In this document: piece after piece, positions 10,101 through 18,615 of the stretch
Numbering within the stretch: the stretch's first letter is position 1
Layout of the letters: every line of letters starts with the position of its first letter
Assembly (NCBI RefSeq): GCF_001742225.1
Contig: NZ_CP017075.1
Span: 3,038,001 to 3,102,000, forward strand
DNA from: Novosphingobium resinovorum
GTDB lineage: Bacteria > Pseudomonadota > Alphaproteobacteria > Sphingomonadales > Sphingomonadaceae
DNA: 64,000 nucleotides
Direction of reading: 5' to 3'
Position numbers and translations under genes: made by a program
The notes under the pieces: model-generated
What the model saw: the letters and a program-made list of their open reading frames with translations, nothing else
The model's database searches: none
Told to the model about the DNA's origin: nothing

Positions 10101-10726
10101 TCATCACCGCGCCGTGCGGAATCCGCAAAGAGACCAAGCGCCCGGACTAGCTCAACGGTAAAGTACCACGCGAGGCGGTCGTCGTTTTGCTCTTCGAGAA
10201 TGCGTGGGGAAGCGTCTGCGGCAGTTAGGCCGGGGTGCTGCTTCCAGAAAGCCATCGCGAGAGTCAGGACCTCATCGAAATCGGCCCGAAGAAAGGCAGC
10301 AAAAAGCGCGGGTCCATCTTCGTCGAGGTCGAGCTGGCCAAGTAGGCCCGAAGCCATCGCAGGGAGACCGCCGAGCTGGAATGCCGCCCCAGAGAGTAAC
10401 TCGATCGGGGCAAACATTTTAGTCCCGTCGTTGGACCGCGCCAGCCATTCGAGAATTTCGCCTGCTCTTCGGTAGCAGTCGATAGCCCGTGGCGCTTCAT
10501 AGCCTTCAATCTCGGCGAAAATCTCGGCCGCGTGCAGCAGGCGGCGCGCATCGGCGAGCTGTCCTTCCGAATCGGCTTGGCTCCATCCGATCGTGTCGAC
10601 CTGCCAGCCAATCTGAAGGCAGCGCACGTATGAGCGGGCCTGGTTGGCGGAGATTTCATTCTCGAGGGCCAATCCAATGCGGGCGCCGTTGGCGAGGTCG
10701 AGGCGCTCCGGATCGTAGGCAGGCAT
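7103..10726 (-). CDS. hamB: HamB-like DExH helicase of a Hachiman defence system
   Basis: A 1207-residue superfamily-2 helicase. Walker A is CTPTGSGKT near residue 307, motif II is LLIVDEAHQV near 414, the later motif is ATLTEGVNLPFD, and motif VI is NLAGRAGRPG near 709. A long C-terminal extension follows, as in Ski2/HamB-like helicases. The ATG at 10726 overlaps the stop of the upstream DUF1837 gene (TGATG), so the two form a coupled pair. In Hachiman systems HamB is the helicase/translocase that controls the HamA nuclease effector during phage infection. The pair interrupts the usual copG-trbB junction of these ICEs. Confidence 0.88.
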   Translation of the reverse strand: MPAYDPERLDLANGARIGLALENEISANQARSYVRCLQIGWQVDTIGWSQADSEGQLADARRLLHAAEIFAEIEGYEAPRAIDCYRRAGEILEWLARSNDGTKMFAPIELLSGAAFQLGGLPAMASGLLGQLDLDEDGPALFAAFLRADFDEVLTLAMAFWKQHPGLTAADASPRILEEQNDDRLAWYFTVELVRALGLFADSARRGDDARLRKAAAKLKALDSMAVRTFSDDVSLLIGLLRQVGERFAAASIYRSVRALGQLNLERMPRMLAFGRDQFARGRGILWSSQLAGITRLLENSSFALCTPTGSGKTLVANLGLIKELLLRDHGDVIPLALYVVPSRALAGEVEAKLTSELGRDLIITGLYGGADWGITDYWLNADRPTVLIATVEKADALMRYLAPLLLGRLRLLIVDEAHQVLPEDTESGRNAFADHSSRALRLESFVARLLTQAPDIVRIALTAVAGGAAGPVARWMEGDADAQAIGTRYRSTRQVIGVLETASERRSTMLLDLMNGRPLYVRGRDAPVYLNLTIPPMAQLPPDMRRSLYCFNQVTVLWTALHLAATNRRILISLAQKPEETMGWYAKSFDLPAWQGLSAYVPPEGRLGAMFAEARAACVDYCGPESYEVALLDRGIATSHGQMPQRLRRLMVQMIDEKVCPITVATATLTEGVNLPFDIIFVTSLKRSAYDNVKQKPIITPYTPAEFRNLAGRAGRPGATKGMEGLTLVALPTTIATTANGQKQTQHNQVGALREDYNVLRENLRLDELAGDATLSPLAMLLQELRNKASLYFGHVTDEAFLCWLDQVQPEELSDDAGTGATSDLARLADTVDELDSFVMTALEELSLLDDGLDGAQAEAKLAALWQKTFTMAAAAQEAWLEQAIVRRGRAIVEEIYPDAEERRRLYQYGFSPYVGRRFEAVAPAISEKLTEALNYGSDTPAQRLARFTALGELLKSDRGFGFRVRDTVGDQNILATWTDVLAWWMRGPGGEVPEAGNLRARQRFVADNLEFRLGVAIGAVVAQKWTAGAGDPLAVPSLDAWKATTGLPWFGFWARELLRWGTLDPFVAFALAQGRAKTREDAEELRSSFDEWLEAEVKNPTSEDLISPQHFLAWERGLPARERERVEPVPDEAELTGTTGAMRRYSVLPITGDEEVLWVDAAGYELARSSDEPRHYDSSDIANDYVLDTVAQPSVRRVFARSRWR

Positions 10727-11700
10727 CAGGCGCGCCACAAAGCGTCATAGACGCCGTCGATCAGATCTTCGCCGTCGGTCAGAATAAGCTCGACTACCTG
10801 AAGGTCGTGCGGCGCAGTGTAGTCATCGGGAAGGGCTTCCCATGGGATGAGAGATGTCTTGGCCTTTCGACTAGGCACGTCACCACCGGAAATCATGATC
10901 AGGTTAGTGCGCGGCAACGGCTCGGCGCCCTTGACTACCAGCACGCGATCAATCGTGGCGATCGCGGCCGAAAAGGCATCTGGATCAATCTCTCGGAGTA
11001 GTCGCTGCAATTGCCGCAACCCGTGCGGTGCCGGTATGTCCCGATTGATCTGAAACCAAATGCCTTTTCCGTCGTGTGCCGCGATCCCCGTCGCCGGATC
11101 GGTCTTTTTCTTTCCATACAGGAGGTCGGCGACAACCGCAGGCTGGAGCTTCTTACGCCATTTGGCCTCACCGGCGATGAAACGGATCACTTCGCCCGCG
11201 TCATTGAGTGCCAGCGCCAAGAAATCCGAACCACGGCGACCATAAACCTCACGCTTGCGCTCCTCGTCGCGCGCCAGAGCGAAGAGATAGGCCTCGGCAT
11301 CTTCGTGAAAGCGGAACAGGAAAACTGGAATTACCCAGTGGTGACCGCCGACGAACTCATAATGCTCGGTGAGCATGCCGGCCATGACTTCACCGAAGAG
11401 CCCACGCCGCGTAATCGATGGGAGCATATTGGGATAGGTTGCATGCGCGCCGGGCGCGTCAGCATCGGGATGAAGGTCGATGCCCAATTGCTCATGAAAA
11501 TAAGCTCGTGCATCAGTGTGCGCTGATTCGAAGTAGCCGACGAAATCCTGGATCAGATCTTCGTCGCACTCACAATTCTGCTCCAGCAGAAGATGGCCGT
11601 AGTTATCGACATCGCTCGGATATTTGGTGAGCCAGCGATCCAGAGCGTTTTTCGGCGGCGAACAGGTGTGCAATGTCAATGTGTTGGACTCCCCCCACAT
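10726..11700 (-). CDS. hamA: HamA-like DUF1837 nuclease of a Hachiman defence system
   Basis: A 324-residue protein with a DUF1837-like C-terminal domain and a PD-(D/E)XK-type signature: E104 (GLFGEVMAGML), D159 (GRRGSDFLALAL) and the E178-x-K180 pair in IAGEAKWRKK. HamA proteins carry this fold and act as the DNA-cleaving effector of Hachiman. The gene is immediately upstream of, and coupled to, the hamB helicase. The ATG at 11700 is the first in the frame; a later start near LTLHTCSPPKN is possible. The family call rests on the helicase partner, the size and the catalytic pattern. Confidence 0.85.
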   Translation of the reverse strand: MWGESNTLTLHTCSPPKNALDRWLTKYPSDVDNYGHLLLEQNCECDEDLIQDFVGYFESAHTDARAYFHEQLGIDLHPDADAPGAHATYPNMLPSITRRGLFGEVMAGMLTEHYEFVGGHHWVIPVFLFRFHEDAEAYLFALARDEERKREVYGRRGSDFLALALNDAGEVIRFIAGEAKWRKKLQPAVVADLLYGKKKTDPATGIAAHDGKGIWFQINRDIPAPHGLRQLQRLLREIDPDAFSAAIATIDRVLVVKGAEPLPRTNLIMISGGDVPSRKAKTSLIPWEALPDDYTAPHDLQVVELILTDGEDLIDGVYDALWRA

Positions 11701-11975
11701 ACACTACGAGAATTGCTGCCGCTCATGAAGCGCTAAAGCGTCCATGCAAAAACGAATTCTACAGACGTATCTTAGGGGCGTTTACCTCCAATTCTTTTGT
11801 AACTGTCCAACATCCCAATCCCGCAGTTGACCCACAGTTTACGCTACCATCCGACGTCCGTCGCCCGGGGCGCGTACCATTCGCTGTGCACGTTTTAACG
11901 GCGGCTTTCAGGCGCGACGTTCGGGCTTTACGACTGGGTTGGCGAAAAGCACAAAGCAGTTATCAAATTCGGTTT
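11701..11975 (-). promoter_or_regulatory. Intergenic region upstream of hamA
   Basis: No gene is recognisable here. The stretch looks more AT-rich than its neighbours and separates the end of the copG-like gene from hamA, so it probably holds the hamAB promoter. It is also the likely left junction of the Hachiman insertion. No convincing inverted repeat, target-site duplication or clear -35/-10 pair was found by eye. Confidence 0.4.
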
Positions 11976-12428
11976 TCAATGATCCTGCGGTGGCATTGGT
12001 GTTTCGTCGGCCAGTTGCTCACCTGACATATCCCGCGACAGGTCCTTCAAAAACCTGTCGCCCGTTGCCAGCTTGCGTCCAAGAGTCAGAAGGAAACCTT
12101 CGAACCTTTCGTTTCCCTTCGCCCGAGCTGATTCCTTCGCGGAATCCCGCAACGGCGGCGTTACCGTCAGCCAGAAGTGGATAAAGAGCGCCAGAGTCTC
12201 TCCCAACACAGCGAAATCCTCATCCAGACCGTCGAGCTGGCGGCCAAGCTTGTCGAGGCGGCGCGACATGGCAGCTTCCAGCCGCTCGGTTGTATCACCA
12301 GACAGGAAGGACGCCACCGCGGCCTCGATCACTGCGGATTTGGATACATTGCGGCGTAGTGCCAGGGCCTCGACCTGCTTCAGCAGATCGGGCGCGAAAT
12401 AGACGTTCATGCGAGTGCGGGTGGTCAT
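11976..12428 (-). CDS. CopG-family ribbon-helix-helix regulator linked to traG
   Basis: A 150-residue protein starting MTTRTRMNVYFAPDLLKQVE. The N-terminal ribbon-helix-helix has a beta strand (RMNVYFA) and the helix pair around ALRRNVSKSAVIEAAVASFL. A helical tail follows, with a hydrophobic patch (LFIHFWLTVTPPL) at about residues 80-95. CopG-type genes are routinely found directly after traG in alphaproteobacterial ICEs and probably regulate the transfer genes. The start at 12428 lies 14 bases after the traG stop; an upstream in-frame start would overlap traG and lacks family support. Confidence 0.82.
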   Translation of the reverse strand: MTTRTRMNVYFAPDLLKQVEALALRRNVSKSAVIEAAVASFLSGDTTERLEAAMSRRLDKLGRQLDGLDEDFAVLGETLALFIHFWLTVTPPLRDSAKESARAKGNERFEGFLLTLGRKLATGDRFLKDLSRDMSGEQLADETPMPPQDH

Positions 12429-12442
12429 GGCTGTTTCCCATC

Positions 12443-14431
12443 TCAAAGCTCGATGCCGTCGTTGGGGTCGAGTGACGCTTGCCGCGCCACCATGCGCATC
12501 CGCTGACGCATGGCTCGGGCCTTGCCGGCATCAACGTCTGGCTCATCATCGAGGATGTCGAACTCCTGCGATGGGGATGGCGGTGGCGGAACGATTTCCT
12601 CGTGTTCGGGCAGCTCCGGCTCACGGCGGATACCGGCATTGGCGGGATCGCCATCGACTGCGCCCGCACCCGAACCGCTGGTATTAGCCGCCGGGACGAT
12701 GCGGCTCGTCCAGTCATCGCACGCCGGCATGGCAATCTTCGTCGGCTGCTTGCGCAGATCTGGCGGCGGCAACACCCGTCCCTGAAGCCGCGCATCGGCG
12801 TAATAGCGCGCCTTCGCGGCACGGATCGGCGGCACGCCCGCGACCATGACGATCTCATCGGTGGGCGGTAGCTGCATGATTTCGCCCGGCGTCAGCAGCG
12901 GCCGCGCCGTTTCCTGCCGTGAGACCATCAGATGCCCGAGCCATGGCGCAAGGCGGTGACCGGCATAGTTGGTGGAGTCGCGCATTTCGGTCGCCGTTCC
13001 GAGCGCATCGCTGATCCGCTTGGCCGTGCGTTCATCATTTGCGGCAAAGGCAACGCGCACATGGCAATTATCGAGGATGGCGTTGTTCTGACCATAGGCG
13101 CGCTCGATCTGGTTGAGCGACTGCGCGATCAGGAACGCTTTCAGTCCATAGCCGGCCATGAAAGCCAGCGCCGATTCAAAGAAATCCAGCCGCCCGAGCG
13201 CAGGAAACTCATCCAGCATTAACAGGAGACGATGCCGTTTGCCGGCAGTTTCCAGTTCCTCGGTCAGCCGCCGCCCGACCTGGTTGAGGATCAGACGGAT
13301 CAGTGGCTTGGTGCGGTTGATGTCGGATGGCGGTACGACGAGGTAGAGGCTGACAGGCTCATCGGTCCCGACCAGATCGGCGATGCGCCAGTCGCAGCGT
13401 TCTGTCACGCGGGCCACGACCGGATCTCGGTATAGACCGAGAAAGGACATGGCGGTCGACAGCACGCCTGATCGTTCGTTCTCGCTCTTGTTGAGGAGCT
13501 CGCGCGCCGACGAGGCGATGACCGGATGCACCCCGGCTTCGCCCAGATGCGGCGTATCCATCATGGCGCGCAAGGTCGCCTCGACTGGACGGCGTGGGTC
13601 GGACAGGAAGCTCGCAACTCCCGCCAGCGTCTTGTCCTTCTCGGCATAAAGGACATGCAGGATCGCGCCGACCAGCAGCGAATGGCTGGTCTTTTCCCAG
13701 TGGTTGCGCTTGTCGAGACTACCCTCGGGGTCGACCAGGATGTCCGCGATGTTCTGCACATCACGGACTTCCCATTCGCCTTGCCGCACCTCCAGCAGCG
13801 GGTTGTAAGCTGCGGAATGGACGTTGGTTGGATCGAAGAGCAGCACCCGGCCGTGACGGGAACGAAAGCCCGCCGTCAGGTTCCAGTTCTCGCCCTTGAT
13901 GTCATGGACGATGCAGCTTCCTGGCCACGTCAGCAGTGTCGGCACGACAAGGCCGACACCCTTGCCCGATCGGGTGGGCGCGAAGCAAAGAACATGCTCA
14001 GGTCCGTCATGGCGCAGATACTCTTTGCTGTGACGGCCCAGCACAACGCCATCGGGGCCGAGCAGACCGGCGGCATGGATTTCCTTATCCTCTGCCCATC
14101 GCGCCGACCCGTAGGTGGCGACATTGCGTGCTTCGCGCGCCCTGATGATCGACATGAGAAAGGCGGCGGCGATGGCGATCATCGCCCCGGATGTGGCGAT
14201 GATCGCGCCCTCGGTGAAAATGCCGGGCGCATATGCGTCGAAGGAAAACCACCACCAGAAGAAAGCTGGAGGATAGTAGACAGGCCATCCCGCGACATCG
14301 AACCAAGGATTGCCAAGCTGGGGCTGGAACCCTAGACGGAAGGCGACCCATTGCGTCGCGGCCCAGACCATCACCATAACGATGGTGAACACGACAATGA
14401 TCTGGCCCCAGAGTATTCGGCCTCCACGCAT
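12443..14431 (-). CDS. traG: TraG/VirD4-type coupling protein
   Basis: A 662-residue type IV coupling protein that brings the relaxosome to the mating channel. Two N-terminal membrane regions (about residues 8-30 and 60-95) precede the cytoplasmic ATPase. Walker A is APTRSGKGVGLVVPTLL near residue 152 and Walker B is LLLMLDEFPALG near 405, with the typical SLYLVVPPSDI and IAQSLNQI stretches. The start MRGGRILWGQ (14431) is chosen over an ATG six codons upstream because family members begin with the MRG/W pattern; both are possible. The CopG-like gene follows in the same direction. Confidence 0.93.
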   Translation of the reverse strand: MRGGRILWGQIIVVFTIVMVMVWAATQWVAFRLGFQPQLGNPWFDVAGWPVYYPPAFFWWWFSFDAYAPGIFTEGAIIATSGAMIAIAAAFLMSIIRAREARNVATYGSARWAEDKEIHAAGLLGPDGVVLGRHSKEYLRHDGPEHVLCFAPTRSGKGVGLVVPTLLTWPGSCIVHDIKGENWNLTAGFRSRHGRVLLFDPTNVHSAAYNPLLEVRQGEWEVRDVQNIADILVDPEGSLDKRNHWEKTSHSLLVGAILHVLYAEKDKTLAGVASFLSDPRRPVEATLRAMMDTPHLGEAGVHPVIASSARELLNKSENERSGVLSTAMSFLGLYRDPVVARVTERCDWRIADLVGTDEPVSLYLVVPPSDINRTKPLIRLILNQVGRRLTEELETAGKRHRLLLMLDEFPALGRLDFFESALAFMAGYGLKAFLIAQSLNQIERAYGQNNAILDNCHVRVAFAANDERTAKRISDALGTATEMRDSTNYAGHRLAPWLGHLMVSRQETARPLLTPGEIMQLPPTDEIVMVAGVPPIRAAKARYYADARLQGRVLPPPDLRKQPTKIAMPACDDWTSRIVPAANTSGSGAGAVDGDPANAGIRREPELPEHEEIVPPPPSPSQEFDILDDEPDVDAGKARAMRQRMRMVARQASLDPNDGIEL

Positions 14432-14618
14432 ACAGGCTCCAATAGGCAAGAGAGATGGAGCCGATCAGAGAATAGGCGGTTACGCGAGTGGCAACAGGAA
14501 AGGCCGAGCCGAAGCGCTGTCGGATACTATCGGCGGCAAATCGGATGGGTCAGTTCAAGGGCGGTTCCCTTTCCGGCTTAGCCAGAACAATTTACGCAGC
14601 CCCAAGGCCAGTCCAGGA

Positions 14619-16670
14619 TCATATCCCCAATCCTCGCTGCCGCCCTAACTGCCAGGATACCGATTGGCCCTGCACGACGCCCATCACCTCACGACCGAGC
14701 TGGCGGTCGATGACCGGTCGCCACGGGACAAGGGTGAATTCATGACTCTTCTCGACCACGGCGAATTTGCCGCTGGATAGCTGCGCGGTCCCCGTGAACT
14801 TGCCGCTGACATTCTCGCCATCGGCAGCCGCCCTGAACGGCACCCCCTTGCTCTCGGCCATCTCGGCTCCCACCCGCGCCACCTCGCGTTTCCGTAGATT
14901 GGCGAGGAGATTGCGACGATAGAGGATGCGGCCTTCGCGACTTCGGGTGGCGTCGCCTTGTTCAATGTGATGTTCACGGCGCTGATCCATCGCCTCGCGC
15001 ACCTGCTGCCCGAACCCTACTGGAGCGAGATCCGAGGCATCCGGCGTCACCAGCCGCCGGTCAAGCCAGGTCGCGCCATCGGCACCAATCTGCTTTTCCA
15101 GATCAACGGTCGAGACGACACGGATGCTGGCCAGCCGGTTGCGACCGGCATCATAGGTCGCGGCACGGCTCTCAAAGTCCTCGGGGATGCGCCATTGATC
15201 GCCGTCGATCCGCTCGACGATCCCGGCACGACGCAGCGCCTCCAGCCGCCGGACATGGGAATCCACATAGCCCTCATAATCCCCGCCCGGCACGCGCCCC
15301 TCAAACCTGGCCTGTTCGAGATGACGGCTCGGCCGATAGATGCCGTCTTCGGCGATGGTCGCTATGGTGCGATCAGACGGACGCCCTGCCGTGTCGGCGG
15401 GACCGACCTCGATGATGCTGCCGATCCGGGCGTCCTCGACGCGGGCGGGATCGATGCCGGGAACATGATGCGTGCGCCCGTCGATCCCGTCCACCACCAG
15501 GGTCAGGTTCTCGCCCATCTCATCGGTGAGATATTTGTCCACGATGCGGCCTGTAATTGGCGTCGCGGGCGCGGCGTCGTGAAGCTGGAATGTCATCGGG
15601 TCACGCTCCAGCCCATCGGCCTTCAGCGCCTTGTGCATGTCGCGGATGATGTCGCCACGCTCGCCCAGTTCGCGCAGCGCCGACTCCATCTTCGCGCCAA
15701 GTTCCCAGACGCCAGGCGCGTGCTCGGCGGCGAGCCCCATCTTTTCCAGTTTGGCGAGACGGCGCAGGCGAAGCGTCCGGTTGAACTGGCGACGCGGATC
15801 GCCCGGCTCTTGGCGCAGGTCGAGGAAACGATCATTGGCCTCCTCCGTCATCGCCCGGTCGATGCGGGTGTAACGGTCCTGGTCGATCTCGGCCGACAGC
15901 TTGCGGGACTGCTCGATCTCGGTGACAGGGCCAAGCTCCAGCGTGGTCAGCTCGCTCGCCCGCTCGCGGATACCATTGGCGAGATAGTCGCCATTGATGA
16001 CAAGATCGGCGCCCTTGTCGTCGCGGCCGTTGACGATGACATGCACATGGGGCTGGCCGGTGTTGTAGTGATTGACCGCCACCCAATCGAGCCGGGTGCC
16101 AAGGTCGGTCTCGATGCTGTTCATCAGATCGCGGGTGTGTTCGGTCAGGTCGGTGAGATCCACGCCATCCTCGGGCGAGACGATGAACCGGAACTGGTGA
16201 CGATCATCCCTGCCGCGATCAAGAAAAGCCTCGCCATCGGCGCGGTCGTCATTCGCGGAATAGAGCTGACCGCGCTCACCATCACGCGATGTCCCATCCC
16301 GCTGGATATAGCGCAGATGGGCCGCGGCTTTGCCGTTCTTTCCGGCCTGCTGGACATAGCGGGTTTTGACGACGCAGCGGCGCACTCCCGCCGTGCTGTG
16401 TCGCCAGCCACCCGTCAGGCTGCGGGCGCGAACAAAGGACGCGCCGCGCCCCCGCTTGATGCCAGGCCCATCGGCACCGGATGACGCCTTCCCACTCTTT
16501 CCGGCCTTGCCGGAGCCAGAGCGGGGTGAATACCGGGAATGCGCATTGCCCTGCTGGCGGGCGAGCTTCTTCGCCTGCGTCAGAAAGCTCTTCGCCTTGC
16601 CCGCCTTGGGCGTGTCGGATCGAATGCGGCCGGGCTTCGGGCGAAAGCGGTTCTCGTCGTCGGCGCTCAT
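14619..16670 (-). CDS. Relaxase with DUF3363 domain (MOBP-type, RlxS-like)
   Basis: A 683-residue DNA relaxase that would nick the transfer origin and lead the strand into the recipient. The basic, low-complexity N terminus is followed by CVVKTRYVQQAGKNGKAAAH, which may hold the catalytic tyrosine, and then HVHVIVNGRD near residue 208, the metal-binding His-x-His of motif III. The C-terminal two thirds correspond to DUF3363, including DGRTHHVPG and DYEGYVDSHVRRLEALRR. This architecture is shared with the rlxS/TraI-like relaxases of ICEMlSymR7A-type elements. The 170 bases between its stop and traG show no gene. Confidence 0.9.
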   Translation of the reverse strand: MSADDENRFRPKPGRIRSDTPKAGKAKSFLTQAKKLARQQGNAHSRYSPRSGSGKAGKSGKASSGADGPGIKRGRGASFVRARSLTGGWRHSTAGVRRCVVKTRYVQQAGKNGKAAAHLRYIQRDGTSRDGERGQLYSANDDRADGEAFLDRGRDDRHQFRFIVSPEDGVDLTDLTEHTRDLMNSIETDLGTRLDWVAVNHYNTGQPHVHVIVNGRDDKGADLVINGDYLANGIRERASELTTLELGPVTEIEQSRKLSAEIDQDRYTRIDRAMTEEANDRFLDLRQEPGDPRRQFNRTLRLRRLAKLEKMGLAAEHAPGVWELGAKMESALRELGERGDIIRDMHKALKADGLERDPMTFQLHDAAPATPITGRIVDKYLTDEMGENLTLVVDGIDGRTHHVPGIDPARVEDARIGSIIEVGPADTAGRPSDRTIATIAEDGIYRPSRHLEQARFEGRVPGGDYEGYVDSHVRRLEALRRAGIVERIDGDQWRIPEDFESRAATYDAGRNRLASIRVVSTVDLEKQIGADGATWLDRRLVTPDASDLAPVGFGQQVREAMDQRREHHIEQGDATRSREGRILYRRNLLANLRKREVARVGAEMAESKGVPFRAAADGENVSGKFTGTAQLSSGKFAVVEKSHEFTLVPWRPVIDRQLGREVMGVVQGQSVSWQLGRQRGLGI

Positions 16671-16983
16671 CGGCGCGGCCCCGGCATAAATTGCCGGAAA
16701 CCGGTCATTTCACCGCCGTAGTGCCGGTCAAAACCCAGCAAATCCAAGGGATTGCGACCAATCGCGGCACGCGATGCCCAAAACCGTGGTGCCGCCTGCG
16801 GCCCCGCTAACCAGTGTGCAGACAACAAGAATTTCCCGAACTGGCGCGATGGAGTGCCATGTTCTTTTATCTTGCCCTCCGCCCTTCCTTCCCTTTTTGC
16901 CCTTCCTGCCGGGAATGCTGCCAGGCGTAAACCTGCCTGACTGCACACTGGAACCGGACCGAAAGAGCGCAGGAACGCCATGC
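16671..16983. other. Gene-free region beside relaxase; candidate transfer origin
   Basis: About 310 bases between the transglycosylase stop and the relaxase start contain no convincing gene. An 11-base perfect inverted repeat, CCAGTGTGCAG (16811-16821) and CTGCACACTGG (16941-16951), brackets a long pyrimidine-rich tract (about 16868-16915). CCGGTCA occurs twice as a direct repeat near 16692 and 16727. Transfer origins often lie beside the relaxase gene and contain inverted repeats, so this is the best oriT candidate here. No RP4- or VirD2-type nic core was confidently recognised. Confidence 0.3.
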
Positions 16984-17694
16984 TCATGGCGCATCTCTAT
17001 CGCTCGCGCGGGCCACGAATATGTGGCCATCCTGCGGTTCCGCATCAACAGGATCCCGCACAGGAACGGATGCGCGTGCGTCGCGCGACGGCGTATTGGC
17101 GGCAGCTCCATTGCCACCGGATTGCGCGACAAACAGCGGAGCTTCGCGCCAATCCGGTGGTGGTGGCGGCACGCTTGTCGGCGCATCTGGCGCGGCCGCG
17201 CCGCCGAGAAGCGGCGCGAGCGTGGCGATATAGGCGCGCGTCTCGGCGGGCAGAACACGGCCTGTTGCGAGATGCTCGTCATAGCGACCGGGACCGGCAT
17301 TGTAGGCGGCGAGCATCGCCGCCACATTGCCGTAGCGGTCCCACATCTCACGCAGATAAGCTGTGCCCGCGAGGATGTTGTCGCGGGGATCATAGGGATC
17401 GCGGCCGAGTCCATGGCGGATGCGCAAGCCCGCCCATGTACCGGGCATCACCTGCATCAATCCCATCGCACCCGCCGACGACACGGCGAGCACATCGCCC
17501 GCACTTTCTACGCGCAGAACAGCGCTAATCCAGTGCTCTGGAATGCCGAAGCGCTGTGACGCCTCGGCAATAAACGCAGCATGCGGATGCACAGAAATAG
17601 GCGCAGGTTGCAGCGTCACCTGAGCAATGGCCTGCGTCACGCCGCTGCCAAGCGACAGCAAGGCCGTGAAGAGAAGAAGGGCATGGGATCGCAT
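16984..17694 (-). CDS. Lytic transglycosylase (conjugation-associated, SLT family)
   Basis: A 236-residue secreted peptidoglycan hydrolase. Residues 1-24 form a signal peptide (MRSHALLLFTALLSLGSG). The SLT domain carries catalytic Glu63 in VLRVESAGD, the GAMGLMQVMPGTW motif at 75-87, and AAYNAGPGRYDE. It opens the cell wall locally for the mating channel, as VirB1 does. The frame stays open upstream, but MRSHALL at 17694 gives a proper signal peptide and lies four bases from the DUF736 stop. The proline-rich C-terminal tail has no obvious function. Confidence 0.88.
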   Translation of the reverse strand: MRSHALLLFTALLSLGSGVTQAIAQVTLQPAPISVHPHAAFIAEASQRFGIPEHWISAVLRVESAGDVLAVSSAGAMGLMQVMPGTWAGLRIRHGLGRDPYDPRDNILAGTAYLREMWDRYGNVAAMLAAYNAGPGRYDEHLATGRVLPAETRAYIATLAPLLGGAAAPDAPTSVPPPPPDWREAPLFVAQSGGNGAAANTPSRDARASVPVRDPVDAEPQDGHIFVARASDRDAP

Positions 17695-17698
17695 GATC

Positions 17699-18034
17699 TC
17701 AGTCCCGATCTTCGCGCAGTCGCGGACGGGTCCAGTGCAGCGACCAGGACGTACCCGCATCGTCGTCACGGAACAGGTTGGCGCGGATCGGCTGCGGCAA
17801 GGCGGGATCATCGAGCAACACCGAAAGATATTCACCGGCCTTTTCGCCAGTGCGTGTCCAGGCCGCCCCAACCTCCGGACCATCAGCATCGCCGCAATGA
17901 ACGCGATAGGCCGGCGCGTTTTCGGCATCCGAATGTTCCGCAGGAACAATGGTGAGTTCGCGGGAGAGTGTGAGGGTGTGAACGCGCCCGGTAAAGCCGG
18001 TTGCATCGCGCGTGAACTGTCCGATCTGTGGCAT
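17699..18034 (-). CDS. DUF736 family protein (copy 1)
   Basis: A 111-residue protein beginning MPQIGQFTRDATGFTGRVHT and containing the DUF736 signature GAAWTRTGEKAGEYLSVLLDDP and a C-terminal ANLFRD. DUF736 proteins are small soluble proteins found almost only in alpha- and betaproteobacterial ICEs and plasmids. Their biochemical role is not established, although transfer and recombination roles are suspected from context. A good ribosome-binding site (AGGAGA) precedes the ATG at 18034. A second, divergent copy is at 25070-25396. Confidence 0.88.
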   Translation of the reverse strand: MPQIGQFTRDATGFTGRVHTLTLSRELTIVPAEHSDAENAPAYRVHCGDADGPEVGAAWTRTGEKAGEYLSVLLDDPALPQPIRANLFRDDDAGTSWSLHWTRPRLREDRD

Positions 18035-18069
18035 GATAAGTCTCCTGTAGTTGATGTTTAGGGGTGGGT

Positions 18070-18615
18070 TCAGTGCGTGGCCGCGCGCCATTGGTAGCGG
18101 CCATCGCCTTCCCCATCGGTCCAGAGCGGCAGCGCTCGGCCAATGACGGAACTGGCGGGAACAGGTCCGAAGTAACGGCCGTCCAGGCTGTCACGGACCT
18201 CCCAATTCATGAGGAAGAGTTCGCGGTCGCGGATGATGCGGCAGCCCTGCCAGACCGGCAGATCGCGGCCCACGCGGTCGCGCTCCAGCGCGTCGCCCAT
18301 TTCCACGCCGTCGACGGTGATGGTCACGCCGCTGCGGCAGACACGCTGTCCCGGCAGGCCGAGGACGCGCTTCAGGAGCGGCACGCCGCGACCGATATAG
18401 CCGCGCTCGACCATGAACTGCTCCAGCTGTTCGGGCGGCATGAGGGCGACCAGTTCGGGCACTTCGAGCGCATCGGCGGGTTTGATGGTGTAGAAGCCGA
18501 TGGGGGCACTGGCGGTGACATTCCAGACCAGCCGGGTCGGCAGATCAGCGACAGCCGTGGCGACAAGAGCGCCGACCGCCAGCGTCGCCAGAACAAGGAT
18601 ATGGCGGCGGCTCAT
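18070..18615 (-). CDS. traF: TraF-like S26 family signal peptidase
   Basis: A 181-residue membrane-anchored serine protease. After one N-terminal helix (about residues 5-24) the nucleophile Ser37 lies in TASAPIGFY and the general base Lys82 in GVPLLKRVLGLPG, the Ser/Lys dyad of S26 peptidases. TraF of RP4 processes and circularises the TrbC pilin, and the trbC gene is present at 5596-5928. The start at 18615 (MSRRHILVL) overlaps the stop of the DUF2840 gene by four bases. Confidence 0.9.
   Translation of the reverse strand: MSRRHILVLATLAVGALVATAVADLPTRLVWNVTASAPIGFYTIKPADALEVPELVALMPPEQLEQFMVERGYIGRGVPLLKRVLGLPGQRVCRSGVTITVDGVEMGDALERDRVGRDLPVWQGCRIIRDRELFLMNWEVRDSLDGRYFGPVPASSVIGRALPLWTDGEGDGRYQWRAATH

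Noticed and set aside
14958..16484. Long plus-strand open frame (508 codons) opposite the relaxase
   Set aside because: It is antisense to a gene with clear relaxase motifs and has no recognisable domain; long antisense frames are expected in high-GC DNA.
17026..17050. ATCCTGC motif resembling a VirD2/RP4-type nic core
   Set aside because: It lies inside the transglycosylase coding sequence without flanking inverted repeats, so chance occurrence is more likely.
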